This document shows positions 35,144-46,600 of a stretch of 64,000 bases of DNA, piece by piece (position 1 is the first letter of the stretch; each line of letters begins with the position of its first letter). The notes under the pieces were generated by a model. The model made no database searches, was not told where the DNA came from, and saw only the letters and a program-made list of their open reading frames with translations. The stretch covers positions 5,553,501 to 5,617,500 of the forward strand of contig NZ_AP019365.1 in the NCBI RefSeq assembly GCF_033095865.1. The letters are read 5' to 3'. The position numbers and the translations under genes were made by a program. The stretch comes from Pseudomonas sp. KU43P. GTDB lineage: Bacteria > Pseudomonadota > Gammaproteobacteria > Pseudomonadales > Pseudomonadaceae.

Positions 35144-36045
35144 AGATCGCTGTGCTGTCGCGCAATCCGCGTCTGTATTCCACCCGCCGCCTGGTCGAAG
35201 CCGGTACCCAGCGTGGCCACGAAATGGTAGTGATCGATACCTTGCGGGCCTACATGAACATCGCCAGCCACAAGCCGCAGATCCACTACCGCGGCAAGCC
35301 GCTTGAAGGGTTCGATGCAGTGATTCCGCGCATTGGCGCCTCGGTGACCTTCTACGGCTGCGCGGTGTTGCGCCAGTTCGAGATGATGGGTGTGTACCCG
35401 CTCAACGAGTCGGTGGCCATCGCCCGTTCCCGTGACAAGCTGCGCTCGCTGCAACTGCTGTCGCGCCGCGGCATCGGCCTGCCGATCACCGGCTTCGCCC
35501 ACTCGCCGGACGACATCCCCGACCTGATCCAGATGGTCAATGGCGCGCCCCTGGTCATCAAGGTGCTCGAAGGCACCCAAGGCATCGGCGTGGTGCTGTG
35601 CGAGACCACCCAGGCAGCCGAGTCGGTGATCGAGGCTTTCATGGGCCTGAAGCAGAACATCATGGTTCAGGAGTACATCAAGGAGGCCGGCGGTGCCGAC
35701 ATTCGCTGCTTCGTGGTCGGCGACAAGGTGATTGCCTCGATGAAGCGTCAGGCCAAGCCAGGGGAGTTCCGCTCCAATCTGCATCGTGGTGGAGTCGCCA
35801 GCCTGATCAAGATTACGCCTGAAGAGCGGATCACGGCCATTCGCGCCGCCAAGGTGATGGGTTTGAGCGTGGCGGGTGTGGATATCCTGCGCTCGAACCA
35901 TGGGCCGTTGGTGATGGAGGTGAACTCTTCGCCAGGGTTGGAAGGGATCGAAGTGACCACCGGCAAGAACGTGGCCGGGATGATCATCGAGCATCTAGAG
36001 AAGAATGGCGGGCCGAATCAGACCCGAACCAAGGGCAAGGGTTGA
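35140..36045 (+). CDS. rimK: Ribosomal protein S6--L-glutamate ligase RimK
   Basis: This 301-aa ATP-grasp enzyme adds glutamates to the C-terminus of ribosomal protein S6. It shows [33 protein letters not shown] (ATP-binding), [35 protein letters not shown] and the metal site [14 protein letters not shown] (~265). The start at 35140 overlaps the rimB stop. The length is standard for RimK. Confidence 0.97.
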   Translation: MKIAVLSRNPRLYSTRRLVEAGTQRGHEMVVIDTLRAYMNIASHKPQIHYRGKPLEGFDAVIPRIGASVTFYGCAVLRQFEMMGVYPLNESVAIARSRDKLRSLQLLSRRGIGLPITGFAHSPDDIPDLIQMVNGAPLVIKVLEGTQGIGVVLCETTQAAESVIEAFMGLKQNIMVQEYIKEAGGADIRCFVVGDKVIASMKRQAKPGEFRSNLHRGGVASLIKITPEERITAIRAAKVMGLSVAGVDILRSNHGPLVMEVNSSPGLEGIEVTTGKNVAGMIIEHLEKNGGPNQTRTKGKG

Positions 36046-36050
36046 CTCAA

Positions 36051-36146
36051 GGGCCCTATCGCCGGCAAGCCGGCTCCCACAGGGTCACCACAATGCTCAA
36101 GACCTGTGGGATACCTGTGGGAGCCGGCTTGCCGGCGATAGGGCCG
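36051..36146. repeat. REP pair
   Basis: Inverted arms CTATCGCCGGCAAGCCGGCT and GAGCCGGCTTGCCGGCGATA sit between the convergent rimK and envZ genes. The right side carries a duplicated CTGTGGGA(T/G). Confidence 0.92.
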
Positions 36147-36163
36147 TTACAGGCAACCAAAAA

Positions 36164-37477
36164 TCAAACAGCATTGCGCGGCAACAATAGCCCCAACGGC
36201 AACCGCACCCGCGCCTCGATCCCACCGCCGGACCGGTTGCGCAACTCCACATTGCCGCCGTGCTGCGCCGCGATCCGCTTGACGATCGCCAAGCCCAAAC
36301 CGGTGCCCTTGCCACCGCGGGCACGGTCCCCGCGAATGAACGGGTTGAAGATGGTCTCCAGCTCCGACTCGTCAATCCCCGCGCCACGGTCAAGCACGCT
36401 CAAGACCACATACGGCGCACTCTCGTCACCCGACACATAGGCAGCCACCTCCACACCCTTGCCGGCATGGTGCAAGGCATTGCCGATCAGGTTGCCCAGC
36501 ATGCGCTTGAGCGAAACCCGGCGCAGCGGAAACGGTGGAATCGGCTCCAGGCACAGGCGCACACGCTCATGCGGCTGGTTATAGGGGGCCACCACTTCAC
36601 GCACCAGGTCGGCAAGGTCGACTTCTTCCACCGGCTCGTCACGCCCATCACGGATGAACGCCAGGAACTGGTCCAGAATCGCGTCCATATCCTCGATGTC
36701 ACGCACCATGTCGTCGCTCAGCTCGCTGTCGCTACCCAGCAACGACAAGGAAAGGCGCAAGCGCGTCAGCGGTGTGCGCAAATCGTGGGAAACCCCCGCC
36801 AGCATCAGCTCGCGCTCTCGCCCCGCCTGCTCGACATCCTCGGCCATCTGGTTGAAGGCCCGGTACACCTCGGTCATTTCGCTGGGTGTGTCGCTGATCG
36901 GCAGGCGCACGCTACGCCCCTGGCCCAATTGACGGGCAGCAAATACCAGGCGTTTGAGCGGTTGGTTGAGCTGGCGCACGAAGATCCACGCCGAGGCGGT
37001 CGACAACAGGCCAATGGCCAGGAACCAGCCCAGCACGTTCCAGATCTTCTGCCCGCGCAGCGGGTGGGGATACAGCGGCACCTTCAGCCACCCCGGGCCC
37101 AGGCTCGGCGCATTGACCCACAGCGCCGGCGGCGCGTGGATGCGTAAGCGCACTTCGGTGTCATCACCCAGCTCGGCCTGCATCTGCCGCTGGTAAATCT
37201 CACTGTAGGGCCAATGCTGTTCGCCTTCGGGCACGCCAGAACCAGTCACCCGGATCAACCCGGCGGCCTCGGCGATCTTGTCGCGGTTCTCTTCATCGGC
37301 AGCCCAGTAGGCGCGCAAGGTCAGTGCCACACCGTGGCTGTACTGTCGGTCGACCAGCACGTCCTCGTTCATCAGCAGGTAGACCAGGGTCAACGCCTTG
37401 GAGAACAGGACGACGATCAGTACCAGCCACAAGGTGCGGGCAAAGAAACTCTGCGGAAACCAAAGCGGTGTTTTCAT
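36164..37477 (-). CDS. envZ: Osmosensor histidine kinase EnvZ
   Basis: This 437-aa inner-membrane kinase has a first helix (FFARTLWLVLIVVLFSKALT), a periplasmic part to ~155, a second helix (ILGWFLAIGLLSTASAWIFV-like segment) and a HAMP domain (LNQPLKRLVFAARQLGQG). The H-box is AGVSHDLRTPLTRLRL (~240) and the ATPase part has LIGNALHHAGKG, DRGAGIDE and GGKGTGLGLAIVKR. The start at 37477 begins directly before the first helix. It lies 13 bases downstream of ompR and is its cognate kinase. Confidence 0.95.
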   Translation of the reverse strand: MKTPLWFPQSFFARTLWLVLIVVLFSKALTLVYLLMNEDVLVDRQYSHGVALTLRAYWAADEENRDKIAEAAGLIRVTGSGVPEGEQHWPYSEIYQRQMQAELGDDTEVRLRIHAPPALWVNAPSLGPGWLKVPLYPHPLRGQKIWNVLGWFLAIGLLSTASAWIFVRQLNQPLKRLVFAARQLGQGRSVRLPISDTPSEMTEVYRAFNQMAEDVEQAGRERELMLAGVSHDLRTPLTRLRLSLSLLGSDSELSDDMVRDIEDMDAILDQFLAFIRDGRDEPVEEVDLADLVREVVAPYNQPHERVRLCLEPIPPFPLRRVSLKRMLGNLIGNALHHAGKGVEVAAYVSGDESAPYVVLSVLDRGAGIDESELETIFNPFIRGDRARGGKGTGLGLAIVKRIAAQHGGNVELRNRSGGGIEARVRLPLGLLLPRNAV

Positions 37478-37490
37478 TGACGGCGCAGCA

Positions 37491-38231
37491 TCACTTACCA
37501 GCGTTTCCGTCTGGGACGAACACGTAACCCACACCCCAGACCGTCTGGATATAGCGTGGTTTGGACGGGTCCGGCTCGATCATGCGGCGCAGGCGCGAGA
37601 TCTGCACGTCGATGGAGCGCTCCAGGGCGTCCCACTCACGGCCTCGGGCCAGGTTCATAAGTTTGTCGCGGGTCAGCGGCTCGCGGGCATGCATGACCAG
37701 CGCCTTGAGCACGGCGAATTCACCGGTGGTGAGCATGTGCACTTCCTCACCGCGCTTGAGCTCGCGGGTGGCCAGCGACAGCTCGTAGTCGCCGAAGGTG
37801 ACCGACTCGTCTTCGCTGCCAGGAGCACCCGGCACGCTCGGCGCCTGACGGCGCAGCACGGCTTTGACCCGCGCCATCAGCTCATCAGGGTTGAACGGCT
37901 TGCCCAGGTAGTCGTCGGCACCCAGCTCCAGCCCCTTGATGCGGCTGAGTTCGTCGCCCTTGGCGGTGAGCATGATGATCGGAATCTGGTTGTTCGACTG
38001 GCGCAGGCGCTTGCACGCGGACAGCCCGTCTTCACCCGGCAGCATCAGGTCGAGCACCACCAGGTTGAACACCTCGCGCTGCAGCAGGCGGTCCATCTGT
38101 TCGGTGTTGGGCACCGCGCGGGCGCGATAGCCCTTGCTGGTGAAGAAACGTTCCAGCAGGCTGCTGAGCCCGGGATCGTCGTCGACGATGAGAATCTTGT
38201 CACCTTCAGCGGTGTTGGGGGTGCCAGTCAT
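37491..38231 (-). CDS. ompR: Response regulator OmpR
   Basis: This 246-aa regulator has a receiver domain (ILIVDDDPGLSSLLERFF; phospho-Asp in VVLDLMLPGEDGLS, ~60; TAKGDELSRIKGLELGADDY) and an OmpR winged helix (TTGEFAVLKALVMHAREPLTRDKL split at ~165-190; SIDVQISRLRRMIE; VWGVGYVFVP). It heads the ompR-envZ operon and in Pseudomonas would control envelope and porin genes in response to osmotic conditions. It is divergent from tex, with about 180 bases between. Confidence 0.97.
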   Translation of the reverse strand: MTGTPNTAEGDKILIVDDDPGLSSLLERFFTSKGYRARAVPNTEQMDRLLQREVFNLVVLDLMLPGEDGLSACKRLRQSNNQIPIIMLTAKGDELSRIKGLELGADDYLGKPFNPDELMARVKAVLRRQAPSVPGAPGSEDESVTFGDYELSLATRELKRGEEVHMLTTGEFAVLKALVMHAREPLTRDKLMNLARGREWDALERSIDVQISRLRRMIEPDPSKPRYIQTVWGVGYVFVPDGNAGK

Positions 38232-38376
38232 GAATAACTCCTCTGATATCGCCGCGCATTATGGCGTAGCCATTACCCTGCGTGACGTGAGCATTGTTAG
38301 CAGATTTTTCCCCGGGCGCCAGTTCCTGGCCATCGGCGCTGGCCGGGCGCCATCACCGCAAGCCGTTTTCGATGGG

Positions 38377-38382
38377 TATAAT
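38377..38382 (+). promoter_or_regulatory. TATAAT -10 box of tex
   Basis: A perfect TATAAT lies 33 bases before the tex start. No good -35 is seen at the expected spacing. Confidence 0.4.
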
Positions 38383-38414
38383 GCGCGGCTTTCAATCCTT
38401 GTCAGGTGGTTTAC

Positions 38415-40739
38415 ATGGACAGCATCAACAGCCGTATCGCCGAGGAACTGGGCGTTCGCCCGCAGCAGGTCGAAGCGGCCGTGGGCTTGTTGGACGAAGG
38501 CTCGACCGTGCCCTTCATCGCCCGTTACCGCAAGGAAGTGACCGGCAGCCTGGACGACACCCAGCTGCGCCACCTGGAAGAGCGCCTGCGCTACCTGCGC
38601 GAACTCGACGAGCGCCGCGCCAGCATCCTGTCCAGCATCGAGGAACAGGGCAAGCTGACCCCGGAACTGGCCCGCGAGATCAAGCTGGCCGACACCAAGA
38701 CCCGCCTCGAAGACCTCTACCTGCCCTACAAGCAAAAGCGTCGCACCAAGGGCCAGATCGCCCTGGAAGCGGGCCTTGGCGAGCTGGCCGACGGCCTGTT
38801 CAACGACCCGCAGCTGACCCCGGAAAACGAAGCCGCGCGCTTCGTCGACGCCGACAAGGGCGTGGCCGACGTCAAGGCCGCGCTGGAGGGTGCCAAGTAC
38901 ATCCTCATGGAGCGCTTCGCCGAAGACGCCGCCCTGCTCGACAAGCTGCGCAACTTCCTCAAGCACGAAGCGGTGCTCAGCGCGCGCGTGGTGGCTGGCA
39001 AGGAAGAAGAAGGCGCCAAGTTCCGCGACTACTTCGCTCATGACGAACTGCTGCGCAACGCCCCGTCGCACCGCGCCTTGGCGATTTTCCGCGGGCGCAA
39101 CGAAGGTGTGCTGAGCGCCTCGCTGAAGGTCGGCGAAGAGCTGCCAGGCACCTCGCACCCATGCGAACTGATGATCGGCAGCCATTTTGGCCTGGAAAAC
39201 CACAATCGCCCGGCAGACAAGTGGTTGGGCGAGGTGGTGCGCTGGACCTGGAAGGTCAAGCTGTACACCCACCTGGAAACCGACTTGTTCGGCGAGCTGC
39301 GCGACAACGCCGAAGGCGAGGCGATCAACGTCTTCGCCCACAACCTGCACGACCTGCTGCTAGCCGCGCCGGCCGGCCCGCGCGCCACCCTGGGCTTCGA
39401 CCCGGGCCTGCGTACCGGCTGCAAGATCGCCGTGGTCGATGCCACCGGCAAGCTGCTGGACCACACCACGGTCTACCCGCACGCCCCGAAGAACGACTGG
39501 GACCGCACCATTTCCATTCTCGCGGCGCTGTGCGCCAAGCACTCGGTTGAGCTGATCGCCATCGGCAACGGCACCGCCAGCCGTGAAAGCGACAAGCTGG
39601 TGGCCGAACTGGTGAAAAAATACCCCGCCCTGAAGATCACCAAAGTCATGGTGTCGGAAGCCGGTGCCTCGGTGTACTCGGCCTCGGAGCTGGCCGCCCG
39701 CGAATTCCCGGACCTCGACGTGTCGATTCGTGGCGCCGTGTCGATCGCCCGCCGCCTGCAGGATCCACTTGCCGAACTGGTGAAGATCGACCCGAAATCG
39801 ATCGGTGTCGGCCAGTACCAGCACGATGTATCCCAGGTGAAGTTGGCCCGCGGCCTGGACGCGGTGGTCGAGGACTGCGTGAACGCCGTGGGCGTGGACG
39901 TGAACACTGCCTCGGTGGCACTGCTGACCCGCATTTCCGGCCTGAACGCCACCCTGGCGCAAAACATCGTCGCCCACCGCGACGCCAACGGCCCGTTCGC
40001 CACTCGCGCCGCGCTGAAGAAAGTAAGCCGCCTGGGTGAAAAAACCTACGAACAGGCTGCAGGCTTCCTGCGCGTCATGAACGGCGACAACCCGCTCGAC
40101 GCCTCCGCCGTGCACCCTGAAGCCTACCCACTGGTGAAGCGCATCGCCGCCGACACCGACCGCGACATCCGTTCGCTGATCGGCGACAGCGGTTTCCTCA
40201 AGCGCCTCGACCCCAAGCGCTTCACCGACGAAACCTTCGGCCTGCCGACCGTCACCGACATCCTCCAGGAACTGGACAAGCCCGGCCGCGACCCACGCCC
40301 CGAGTTCAAGACCGCCACCTTCCAGGACGGCGTCGAGGACCTCAAGGACCTGGAGCCGGGTATGATCCTCGAAGGCGTGGTCACCAACGTCACCAACTTC
40401 GGTGCCTTCGTCGACATCGGTGTGCATCAGGACGGCCTGGTGCATATCTCGGCGCTGTCGGAGAAGTTCGTGAAAGACCCGCGCGAAGCGGTCAAGGCCG
40501 GTGACGTGGTCAAGGTCAAGGTCATGGAAGTGGACATCCCGCGCAAACGCGTCGGCCTGTCCATGCGCATGAGCGATACCCCAGGCGAGAAGGTCGAAGG
40601 CAACCGTGGCGGCAACCGTGGCAATGGCGGCAACCGCCCGCAGCAGCCACCACGCCAGCGTGAAACGGCCACCGCCGCCCCCGCCAACAACGCCATGGCG
40701 GCACTGTTCGCCAACGCCAAGCAGCTGAAGAAGAAATGA
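38415..40739 (+). CDS. tex: Tex-type S1 RNA-binding transcription accessory protein
   Basis: This 774-aa nucleic-acid-binding protein has an N-terminal helical region, a YqgF/RNase H-like domain ([20 protein letters not shown], ~320) and helix-hairpin-helix repeats ([20 protein letters not shown], ~500). A C-terminal S1 domain ([20 protein letters not shown], ~645) is followed by a Gly/Asn/Arg-rich tail. Tex influences transcription of virulence and stress genes. Its stop overlaps the next ATG (ATGA), so the small thioesterase gene is coupled to it. Confidence 0.96.
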   Translation: MDSINSRIAEELGVRPQQVEAAVGLLDEGSTVPFIARYRKEVTGSLDDTQLRHLEERLRYLRELDERRASILSSIEEQGKLTPELAREIKLADTKTRLEDLYLPYKQKRRTKGQIALEAGLGELADGLFNDPQLTPENEAARFVDADKGVADVKAALEGAKYILMERFAEDAALLDKLRNFLKHEAVLSARVVAGKEEEGAKFRDYFAHDELLRNAPSHRALAIFRGRNEGVLSASLKVGEELPGTSHPCELMIGSHFGLENHNRPADKWLGEVVRWTWKVKLYTHLETDLFGELRDNAEGEAINVFAHNLHDLLLAAPAGPRATLGFDPGLRTGCKIAVVDATGKLLDHTTVYPHAPKNDWDRTISILAALCAKHSVELIAIGNGTASRESDKLVAELVKKYPALKITKVMVSEAGASVYSASELAAREFPDLDVSIRGAVSIARRLQDPLAELVKIDPKSIGVGQYQHDVSQVKLARGLDAVVEDCVNAVGVDVNTASVALLTRISGLNATLAQNIVAHRDANGPFATRAALKKVSRLGEKTYEQAAGFLRVMNGDNPLDASAVHPEAYPLVKRIAADTDRDIRSLIGDSGFLKRLDPKRFTDETFGLPTVTDILQELDKPGRDPRPEFKTATFQDGVEDLKDLEPGMILEGVVTNVTNFGAFVDIGVHQDGLVHISALSEKFVKDPREAVKAGDVVKVKVMEVDIPRKRVGLSMRMSDTPGEKVEGNRGGNRGNGGNRPQQPPRQRETATAAPANNAMAALFANAKQLKKK

Positions 40740-41122
40740 TGGAAATCCCCAAGGAGCTGACCGAGAGCGCCTACAGCCAGTTGCTTGGCTGCCGCGTACA
40801 ACGCCTGGACACCGGCGTTGCCGAGGTGGCCCTGGCGCTGGAGCCGCACTTGCGCAACCGCGGCCAGAAGCTGCACGGCGGTGCGATCTTCAGCCTGGTG
40901 GACATCGCCATGGGCCTGGCCTGCTCGGCCAGCCATGGTTTCGACCAGCAGAGCGTGACCATCGAGTGCAAGATCAACTACCTGCGCGCCGTCAGCGACG
41001 GTGAGGTGATTTGCACCGCCCGTGTGCTGCATGCCGGGCGTCGCACGCTTGTGGTCGACGCCGATGTAGTCCAAGGCGACAAACTCGTGGCAAAAGCTCA
41101 AGGAACCTTCGCGGTTCTCTAG
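40736..41122 (+). CDS. PaaI-type hotdog thioesterase
   Basis: This 128-aa protein of the PaaI/YdiI-like thioesterase family shows [20 protein letters not shown] (~35-54), where the HGG..D pattern is the catalytic signature. [20 protein letters not shown] and [17 protein letters not shown] follow. It overlaps the end of tex by four bases (a second ATG follows at 40739) and is probably co-transcribed. The acyl-CoA substrate is unknown. Confidence 0.88.
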   Translation: MMEIPKELTESAYSQLLGCRVQRLDTGVAEVALALEPHLRNRGQKLHGGAIFSLVDIAMGLACSASHGFDQQSVTIECKINYLRAVSDGEVICTARVLHAGRRTLVVDADVVQGDKLVAKAQGTFAVL

Positions 41123-41173
41123 CTCACCAAGCTCTATCTGCGGTATTTTCGGCAATAGCTTGGGGCCACTTCG

Positions 41174-41254
41174 TGCCCCATCGCCGGCAAGCCGGCTCCC
41201 ACCTTGTCTGCAGCGCTGCTGACACCTGTGGGAGCCGGCTTGCCGGCGATGGGC
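41174..41254. repeat. REP pair
   Basis: Inverted arms CATCGCCGGCAAGCCGGCTC and GAGCCGGCTTGCCGGCGATG lie between the thioesterase and gshA genes. Confidence 0.92.
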
Positions 41255-41386
41255 CGCGAAGCGGACCCGAATTCGGTGCCGGAACCGCGTAAACCAGGCG
41301 ACAACGCCAGTTCCTTTTCCAACTACCCTTGTAGACCGTCATCCCTACCCCCATATTGGGGCGACTGACGCGTGAAGGAATCCATC

Positions 41387-42964
41387 TTGAGCGACCTCCT
41401 CAACCGCCGCCTGAGCCTGCTCGGCGCCAATCTTCCCCTGCTCGAGCAGTGCCTGCACGGTATTGAGCGCGAATGCCTGCGAGTGACCGATGAAGGTCGC
41501 CTGGCCCAGACCCCGCACCCGGAAGCATTGGGTTCGGCGCTGACCAACGAGCAGATCACCACCGATTATTCCGAGTCGCTGCTGGAGTTCATCACCCCAG
41601 CCCTGGCAGACCCGGCCAAGGTGCTCGAGAGCCTCGAACAGACCCACCGTTTCGTCTACAGCAAGCTCGCCGACGAATACCTGTGGAGCCCGTCGATGCC
41701 GTGCACGCTGCCGGCCGAGGAGGACATCCCGATCGCCGAGTACGGCACGTCCAACATCGGCAAGCTCAAGCACGTCTACCGCAAGGGCCTTGCCCTGCGT
41801 TACGGCCGCACCATGCAGTGCATCGCCGGTATCCATTACAACTTCTCCCTGCCAGAGGCCCTGTGGCCCCTGCTGCGCGATGCCGAAGGCAGCACCGAAA
41901 GCGCCCGCGACTACCAGTCCTCGGCCTACATCGCGCTGATCCGCAACTTCCGCCGCTACAGCTGGCTGCTGATGTACTTGTTCGGCGCCTCGCCGGCCCT
42001 GGACAAAGGTTTCCTGCGCGGCCGCCCGCACCAGCTCGAAGAGCTCGATGCCGAAACCCTGTTCCTGCCCTACGCCACCAGCCTGCGCATGAGCGACCTG
42101 GGCTACCAGAGCAATGCCCAGGCGGGCCTCACGCCCTGCTACAACAACCTGGACAGCTACACCGACAGCCTGCGCAAGGCCGTCGGCACGCCCTACCCGC
42201 CCTATGTCGAGATCGGCACCCATGTGGATGGCGAGTGGGTGCAGCTGAACACCAACATCCTGCAGATCGAGAACGAGTACTACTCGAACATCCGCCCCAA
42301 GCGCGTCACCTACACCGGCGAGCGGCCGATCCAGGCCCTGACCTCGCGTGGCGTTCAGTATGTGGAAGTGCGCTGCCTGGACATCAACCCCTTCCTGCCA
42401 GTGGGCATCGACCTGACCGAGGCGCGCTTCCTCGATGCGTTCCTGCTGTTCTGCGCGCTGGAAGAGAGCCCGCAACTGGACAACGGCGAATGCAGCCAGT
42501 GCACCAGCAACTTCCTCACCGTGGTCAAGGAAGGCCGTCGGCCGGGACTGGAACTGCACCGTGATGGCCAGCCCATCGCATTGAAAGCCTGGGCCGGCGA
42601 GCTCATTGCGCGCATCGGCCAACTGGCCGACCTGCTCGACCGCGCCCACGGCGGTGACGAACATGCCAAGGCGCTGGCCGAACAGCAGGCCAAGGTCGAA
42701 GACATCTCGCTGACGCCGTCGGCGCAGGTGCTGGCACGCATGACCGAGCATGACGAAAGCTTCGTGCAGTTCTCCCTGCGCCAGAGCCGCCTGCACGCCC
42801 AGACCTTCCGTGAGCAGCCGCTGCCCACCGAGCGTCAGCAAGCCTACGAGACCCTGGCCCGCGACTCGCTGGCCGAGCAGTCGCGCCTGGAGCAACAGGA
42901 GGTCGGCGACTTCGACCTGTTCGTCGGTGCGTACCAGGCCAGCATCCTGGCGATCAGCAACTGA
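41387..42964 (+). CDS. gshA: Glutamate--cysteine ligase
   Basis: This 525-aa enzyme catalyses the first step of glutathione synthesis. Proteobacterial GshA signatures include [20 protein letters not shown] (~19-38), [40 protein letters not shown] and [10 protein letters not shown]. The TTG at 41387 is chosen because AAGGA lies eight bases upstream and the protein then begins MSDLLNRRL; the in-frame GTG at 41372 is an alternative. The TetR gene starts in its stop codon. Confidence 0.95.
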   Translation: MSDLLNRRLSLLGANLPLLEQCLHGIERECLRVTDEGRLAQTPHPEALGSALTNEQITTDYSESLLEFITPALADPAKVLESLEQTHRFVYSKLADEYLWSPSMPCTLPAEEDIPIAEYGTSNIGKLKHVYRKGLALRYGRTMQCIAGIHYNFSLPEALWPLLRDAEGSTESARDYQSSAYIALIRNFRRYSWLLMYLFGASPALDKGFLRGRPHQLEELDAETLFLPYATSLRMSDLGYQSNAQAGLTPCYNNLDSYTDSLRKAVGTPYPPYVEIGTHVDGEWVQLNTNILQIENEYYSNIRPKRVTYTGERPIQALTSRGVQYVEVRCLDINPFLPVGIDLTEARFLDAFLLFCALEESPQLDNGECSQCTSNFLTVVKEGRRPGLELHRDGQPIALKAWAGELIARIGQLADLLDRAHGGDEHAKALAEQQAKVEDISLTPSAQVLARMTEHDESFVQFSLRQSRLHAQTFREQPLPTERQQAYETLARDSLAEQSRLEQQEVGDFDLFVGAYQASILAISN

Positions 42965-43599
42965 TGAACCGCAGCGCCACCCCACGCAAGCCACGCGCCA
43001 GCAGCCAGGCCAGGATCGAAGCGATCCTGGCGGCGGCTCGCGAATTGCTGGCCGGGCAAGGGGTGGCCGCGTTGTCGATCTACAGCGTGGCCGAGCGGGC
43101 GCAGATTCCGCCATCGTCCGTGTACCACTTCTTCGCCAGCGTGCCGGCCTTGCTTGAAGCACTGACCGCGGATGTGCACCGAGCGTTTCGCGAAGCCTTG
43201 AGTGCGCCCATCGACAGCAGTGCGTTCACCACCTGGCACGCGTTGTCTCGGCTGGTCGAACAACGCATGCTGGCCATCTACAACGAGGACACCGCAGCGC
43301 GTCAGCTGATCCTGGCCCAGCATGGGCTGAGCGAAGTGGTACAAGCCGACCGCCAGCACGACATGGAGCTGGGCGAGCTCATGCACAGGCTGTTTGATCG
43401 ACATTTCCAGCTACCGGCCATGCCGGGCGATGTGGATGTCTTCGCATTGGCCATGGAGCTGAGCGACCGGGTGTATGCTCGCTCGATGCAGTTGTTCGAA
43501 CAGATCACACCTCGCATGGCAGAGGAAGGCATGCGCGTTTTCGAGGCCTACCTCGCACTCTACTTGCCGCCCTTCCTACCCAAGCGCACCCTCGGCTGA
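42964..43599 (+). CDS. TetR-family transcriptional regulator
   Basis: This 211-aa repressor-type protein has an N-terminal helix-turn-helix (ARIEAILAAARELLAGQG, VAALSIYSVAERAQIPPSSV, YHFFASVPALLEAL; ~18-68) and a variable ligand domain. It shares one base with the gshA stop, so it is expressed with gshA. Its ligand and targets are unknown. In P. putida the next gene after it is, as I recall, ssuF; here a 5.5-kb gene lies between. Confidence 0.9.
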   Translation: MNRSATPRKPRASSQARIEAILAAARELLAGQGVAALSIYSVAERAQIPPSSVYHFFASVPALLEALTADVHRAFREALSAPIDSSAFTTWHALSRLVEQRMLAIYNEDTAARQLILAQHGLSEVVQADRQHDMELGELMHRLFDRHFQLPAMPGDVDVFALAMELSDRVYARSMQLFEQITPRMAEEGMRVFEAYLALYLPPFLPKRTLG

Positions 43600-43684
43600 A
43601 TACATAGATTTACCACCGAGCAAGGCGTAGCGACCGTTTCAATGAGGCATTTGCAAATGTGCAACCTCAAAGAGACCATTGCCC

Positions 43685-46600
43685 ATGCCTACCCCCGAAA
43701 GCTTTCAAAACGCCCATGTCCAGGCATTACTGCTTACCGACACAGATACCGTCGACCAACAGTTGGCCGGCAGGAGTAATCTGCTGGTGGCCGCCAAGCC
43801 CGCCTGGGTGCACACCACCAGACAGCTGCGACGGCTGTTGGACGGAGCGCCCACTTTGCAGCATGCGCTGCGGACAACGTTGCGTGCCCACCTCGATTTG
43901 AACCCTGATGCCTGCGGCCTGCACCACGATGGCCGGCAAGTGACCCTGCTGACCTTCGCCGCCCGCCTGCTCGCCAGCCCGGTGCTCGGCAATGCCTTCT
44001 CTACGTGGGCCACCTGGGGCTTCGACGAAGCGTCACAACGGTCGCAATGGACCGCCAAAAACTGGATTACCGAGCTCAATCCAGTCGTAAATGCGCTGAG
44101 CCTGCAGGCATCCCGTAATTACTGGCAAGGCCGTATGCCAGGTACCGCCATCTCGCGGCAAAAACACGCGAGCAGCTTGCTGCGCCAACACTTCCTGAGC
44201 TGCCTGGACATAGCATTCGGCATCGGCAAGTTGGGTCTCGACGACTGGAAACAAGGCCGGCGGCCTGAGCTCAGCCACGCACAGCTGCAATGGCGACTAC
44301 CTACCGGAACCCTGCTGACCAGTACCGCTGCACTGGCGCTGGCGCCGCAATCCGGCGATTCGGGTTGGTTGATCTACCTGCCGAGTATCAACAACGCCAT
44401 CCTGCGCTTCGACAGCCTTCAGAGCATGCGTGACTGGATCTTGCTCAACCGTTCCTGGTTCTGGTCGGACCCAAGGTCGCCCATTTCCACCGGCACACGC
44501 GACAACGTGATCGTCACAACGATTGAAACCGATGGCTTCGACGCGCTGGTGGAAGACCATGTGCGGCAAGGCCAGGTCATTTCCGACTACCTGCTGGACC
44601 AGGCCTGTGAGCAGAGTGAAACCGACCCGCTGGACTGGAGCGACCTGCAGCGCTGGGAAGCCAAACGCAGTTCGATCATCTTGGCAACCCTCGCGCCAAC
44701 CACCGAGGCTGCCATTGATGCAGTGACCGCGACCGATACGGCAATGGCGCAGGAAGAGGTTCATTTCGCTCACTTGGAGCAGTACCTGCCATCGGCCAGG
44801 CGCCAGGATCAGATCGAGCATCAGGAGGCGCTGCTGGGGCAATACCTGGACGGCGACACCTCCCCCACATCGCTCAACTTCACCCTGCTGCGAGAACGCC
44901 AGGAACAGCTGAACCAGTCGCAGGACGAACTGGACCTGCTACTGCTTGAGCTACCCGATCAGGTAACCGATGCGGACTTGAAAGTGCTCAAGGGGGAAGA
45001 GACGCTGGAAGAGCTGATCAGCGAAAAGCTGTGTCAGGCCCTGCTGAAGGAAGCGCGTTTGCAGAATACCTTGGGTGATCTTTCACCCACCCACCTGGAA
45101 TGGATCGAAAGTCTCGTCGACAGGCCCGAGCCAAGTCTGCGGCGGGCCGTGCAAGCCAGCACGCTGGAACTGGTCGCCGGCGACCTCAAGTGGCAGCTGT
45201 GCGGCTACATGACATTTCGCGCCACGCCCAACGACGACACACAGGATGATTCGCTGCTGCTCTACCGGCCCGGCCAGCGCGGCGGCCTCATGGCCTTCGA
45301 TGATCAGTGGCAGCTTGCCAGGCGCTTGCTGGCAACGCTCCAGGGAGCATGGCCCGATGCCCTGCTGGAATCGGCTGCTCCAACAGACAGTTCAGGCCTG
45401 CTCGATGCCCTGGCCAGCTCAACAGCGGTCACGTTCATACACTCACCCATCCTTTCGCACTTCATGCACGATTGCGTGAAAGCTGTCGTCACTGCGTTGC
45501 CTGCCCAGGCTACGCGCGAACAGACCCGGCAGCGCCTGTGCAGCAGCGAGAATCGCGCCAGGGCCCAGGCCATGGCGCGGTTTGCGGAACAGAACCGTAC
45601 TGACCATATCCAGCAACAGTTAGCGCCGCTGCAACACCTCGATAGCAAACAGCGGGCTGAGCTCGTCTCCCAAATGGAGGCATTGCAGGTATCACTGTAT
45701 GCATCGGGAAAGGTGCTCAAGGGCCTGCCAACGCAGGCAGCATTTTCGCGGGCCATGCTGCATCAACACCTGCGCAACGCATTCAAGCTGCAGGAAATAC
45801 CGCAGATCAGCCTTGATATCGCCGACAGCGTCACGACCAAGAAAGAGGTCGCCGGTCAGTCCGCCACAGGCGGTGCCAGCGCCATAGTCGTGCCGGTCTA
45901 CAGCAAGGAGCGCAGCGATGTTGCCCTGGAAACATTCATGCTGCAGGCGTTGGATGATAATCGGCGCTTGCTGCTCAAAGACGCCAATGTGAAGTTCGAA
46001 CCCTCAGGCAACGCCCTGCTGCGAGCCAACGTAACGCCAGCCTACATTGCTGAGCTGATCGAGCAGCTGGACATGGCTGGCAGCTACGAAAGGCACATAG
46101 TCGATACTTTTCAAGGTTCCAAGGAAGCATCCGATTGGCACGCCCAACTGCGCCAGGAAACCCTTCGTGCGCCTTATGAGGATTGCTTGAGGGTGCTTGT
46201 GCTGACCAGGCCGACCAGCCTCGACAACCATGGCCAACACCTGCTGGAAACATTCTGCCAGGAACAGGTCGATGCATTGGCTTCCAGAACCATTGCCTAC
46301 CACACCCTCATGCTCAGACCCGACACGGCAGCCGACGGCTCAAGCGATAGCGCAGGGCTTTCCGACACCTATGTGATCAAGGGCACCACCGGCCCCGTAC
46401 TGCTCTACGTACCGAACGCTCCCGTCGGACACGTCATCAGCCAGCACGAAAGCGCCGACGCGGCCTGCGAGGCACTGCAACGCATGGCGCTGGACGACAG
46501 GATGGTCCGGTTTCTGGCGCTGCAGGCCGACGCTGGCGACCCAACCCAGCATGAAAGCTACATCAACACCGCACTGAAGAGCGCTATCAGATTCATCGCT

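Noticed and set aside
41345..43162. 605-codon open frame antisense to gshA
   Set aside because: It is a shadow frame; GshA motifs on the + strand are unambiguous.
43679..43684. TTG start two codons upstream of the toxin-like gene
   Set aside because: Its spacing to the AAAGAGA site is too short, while the ATG at 43685 is well placed.
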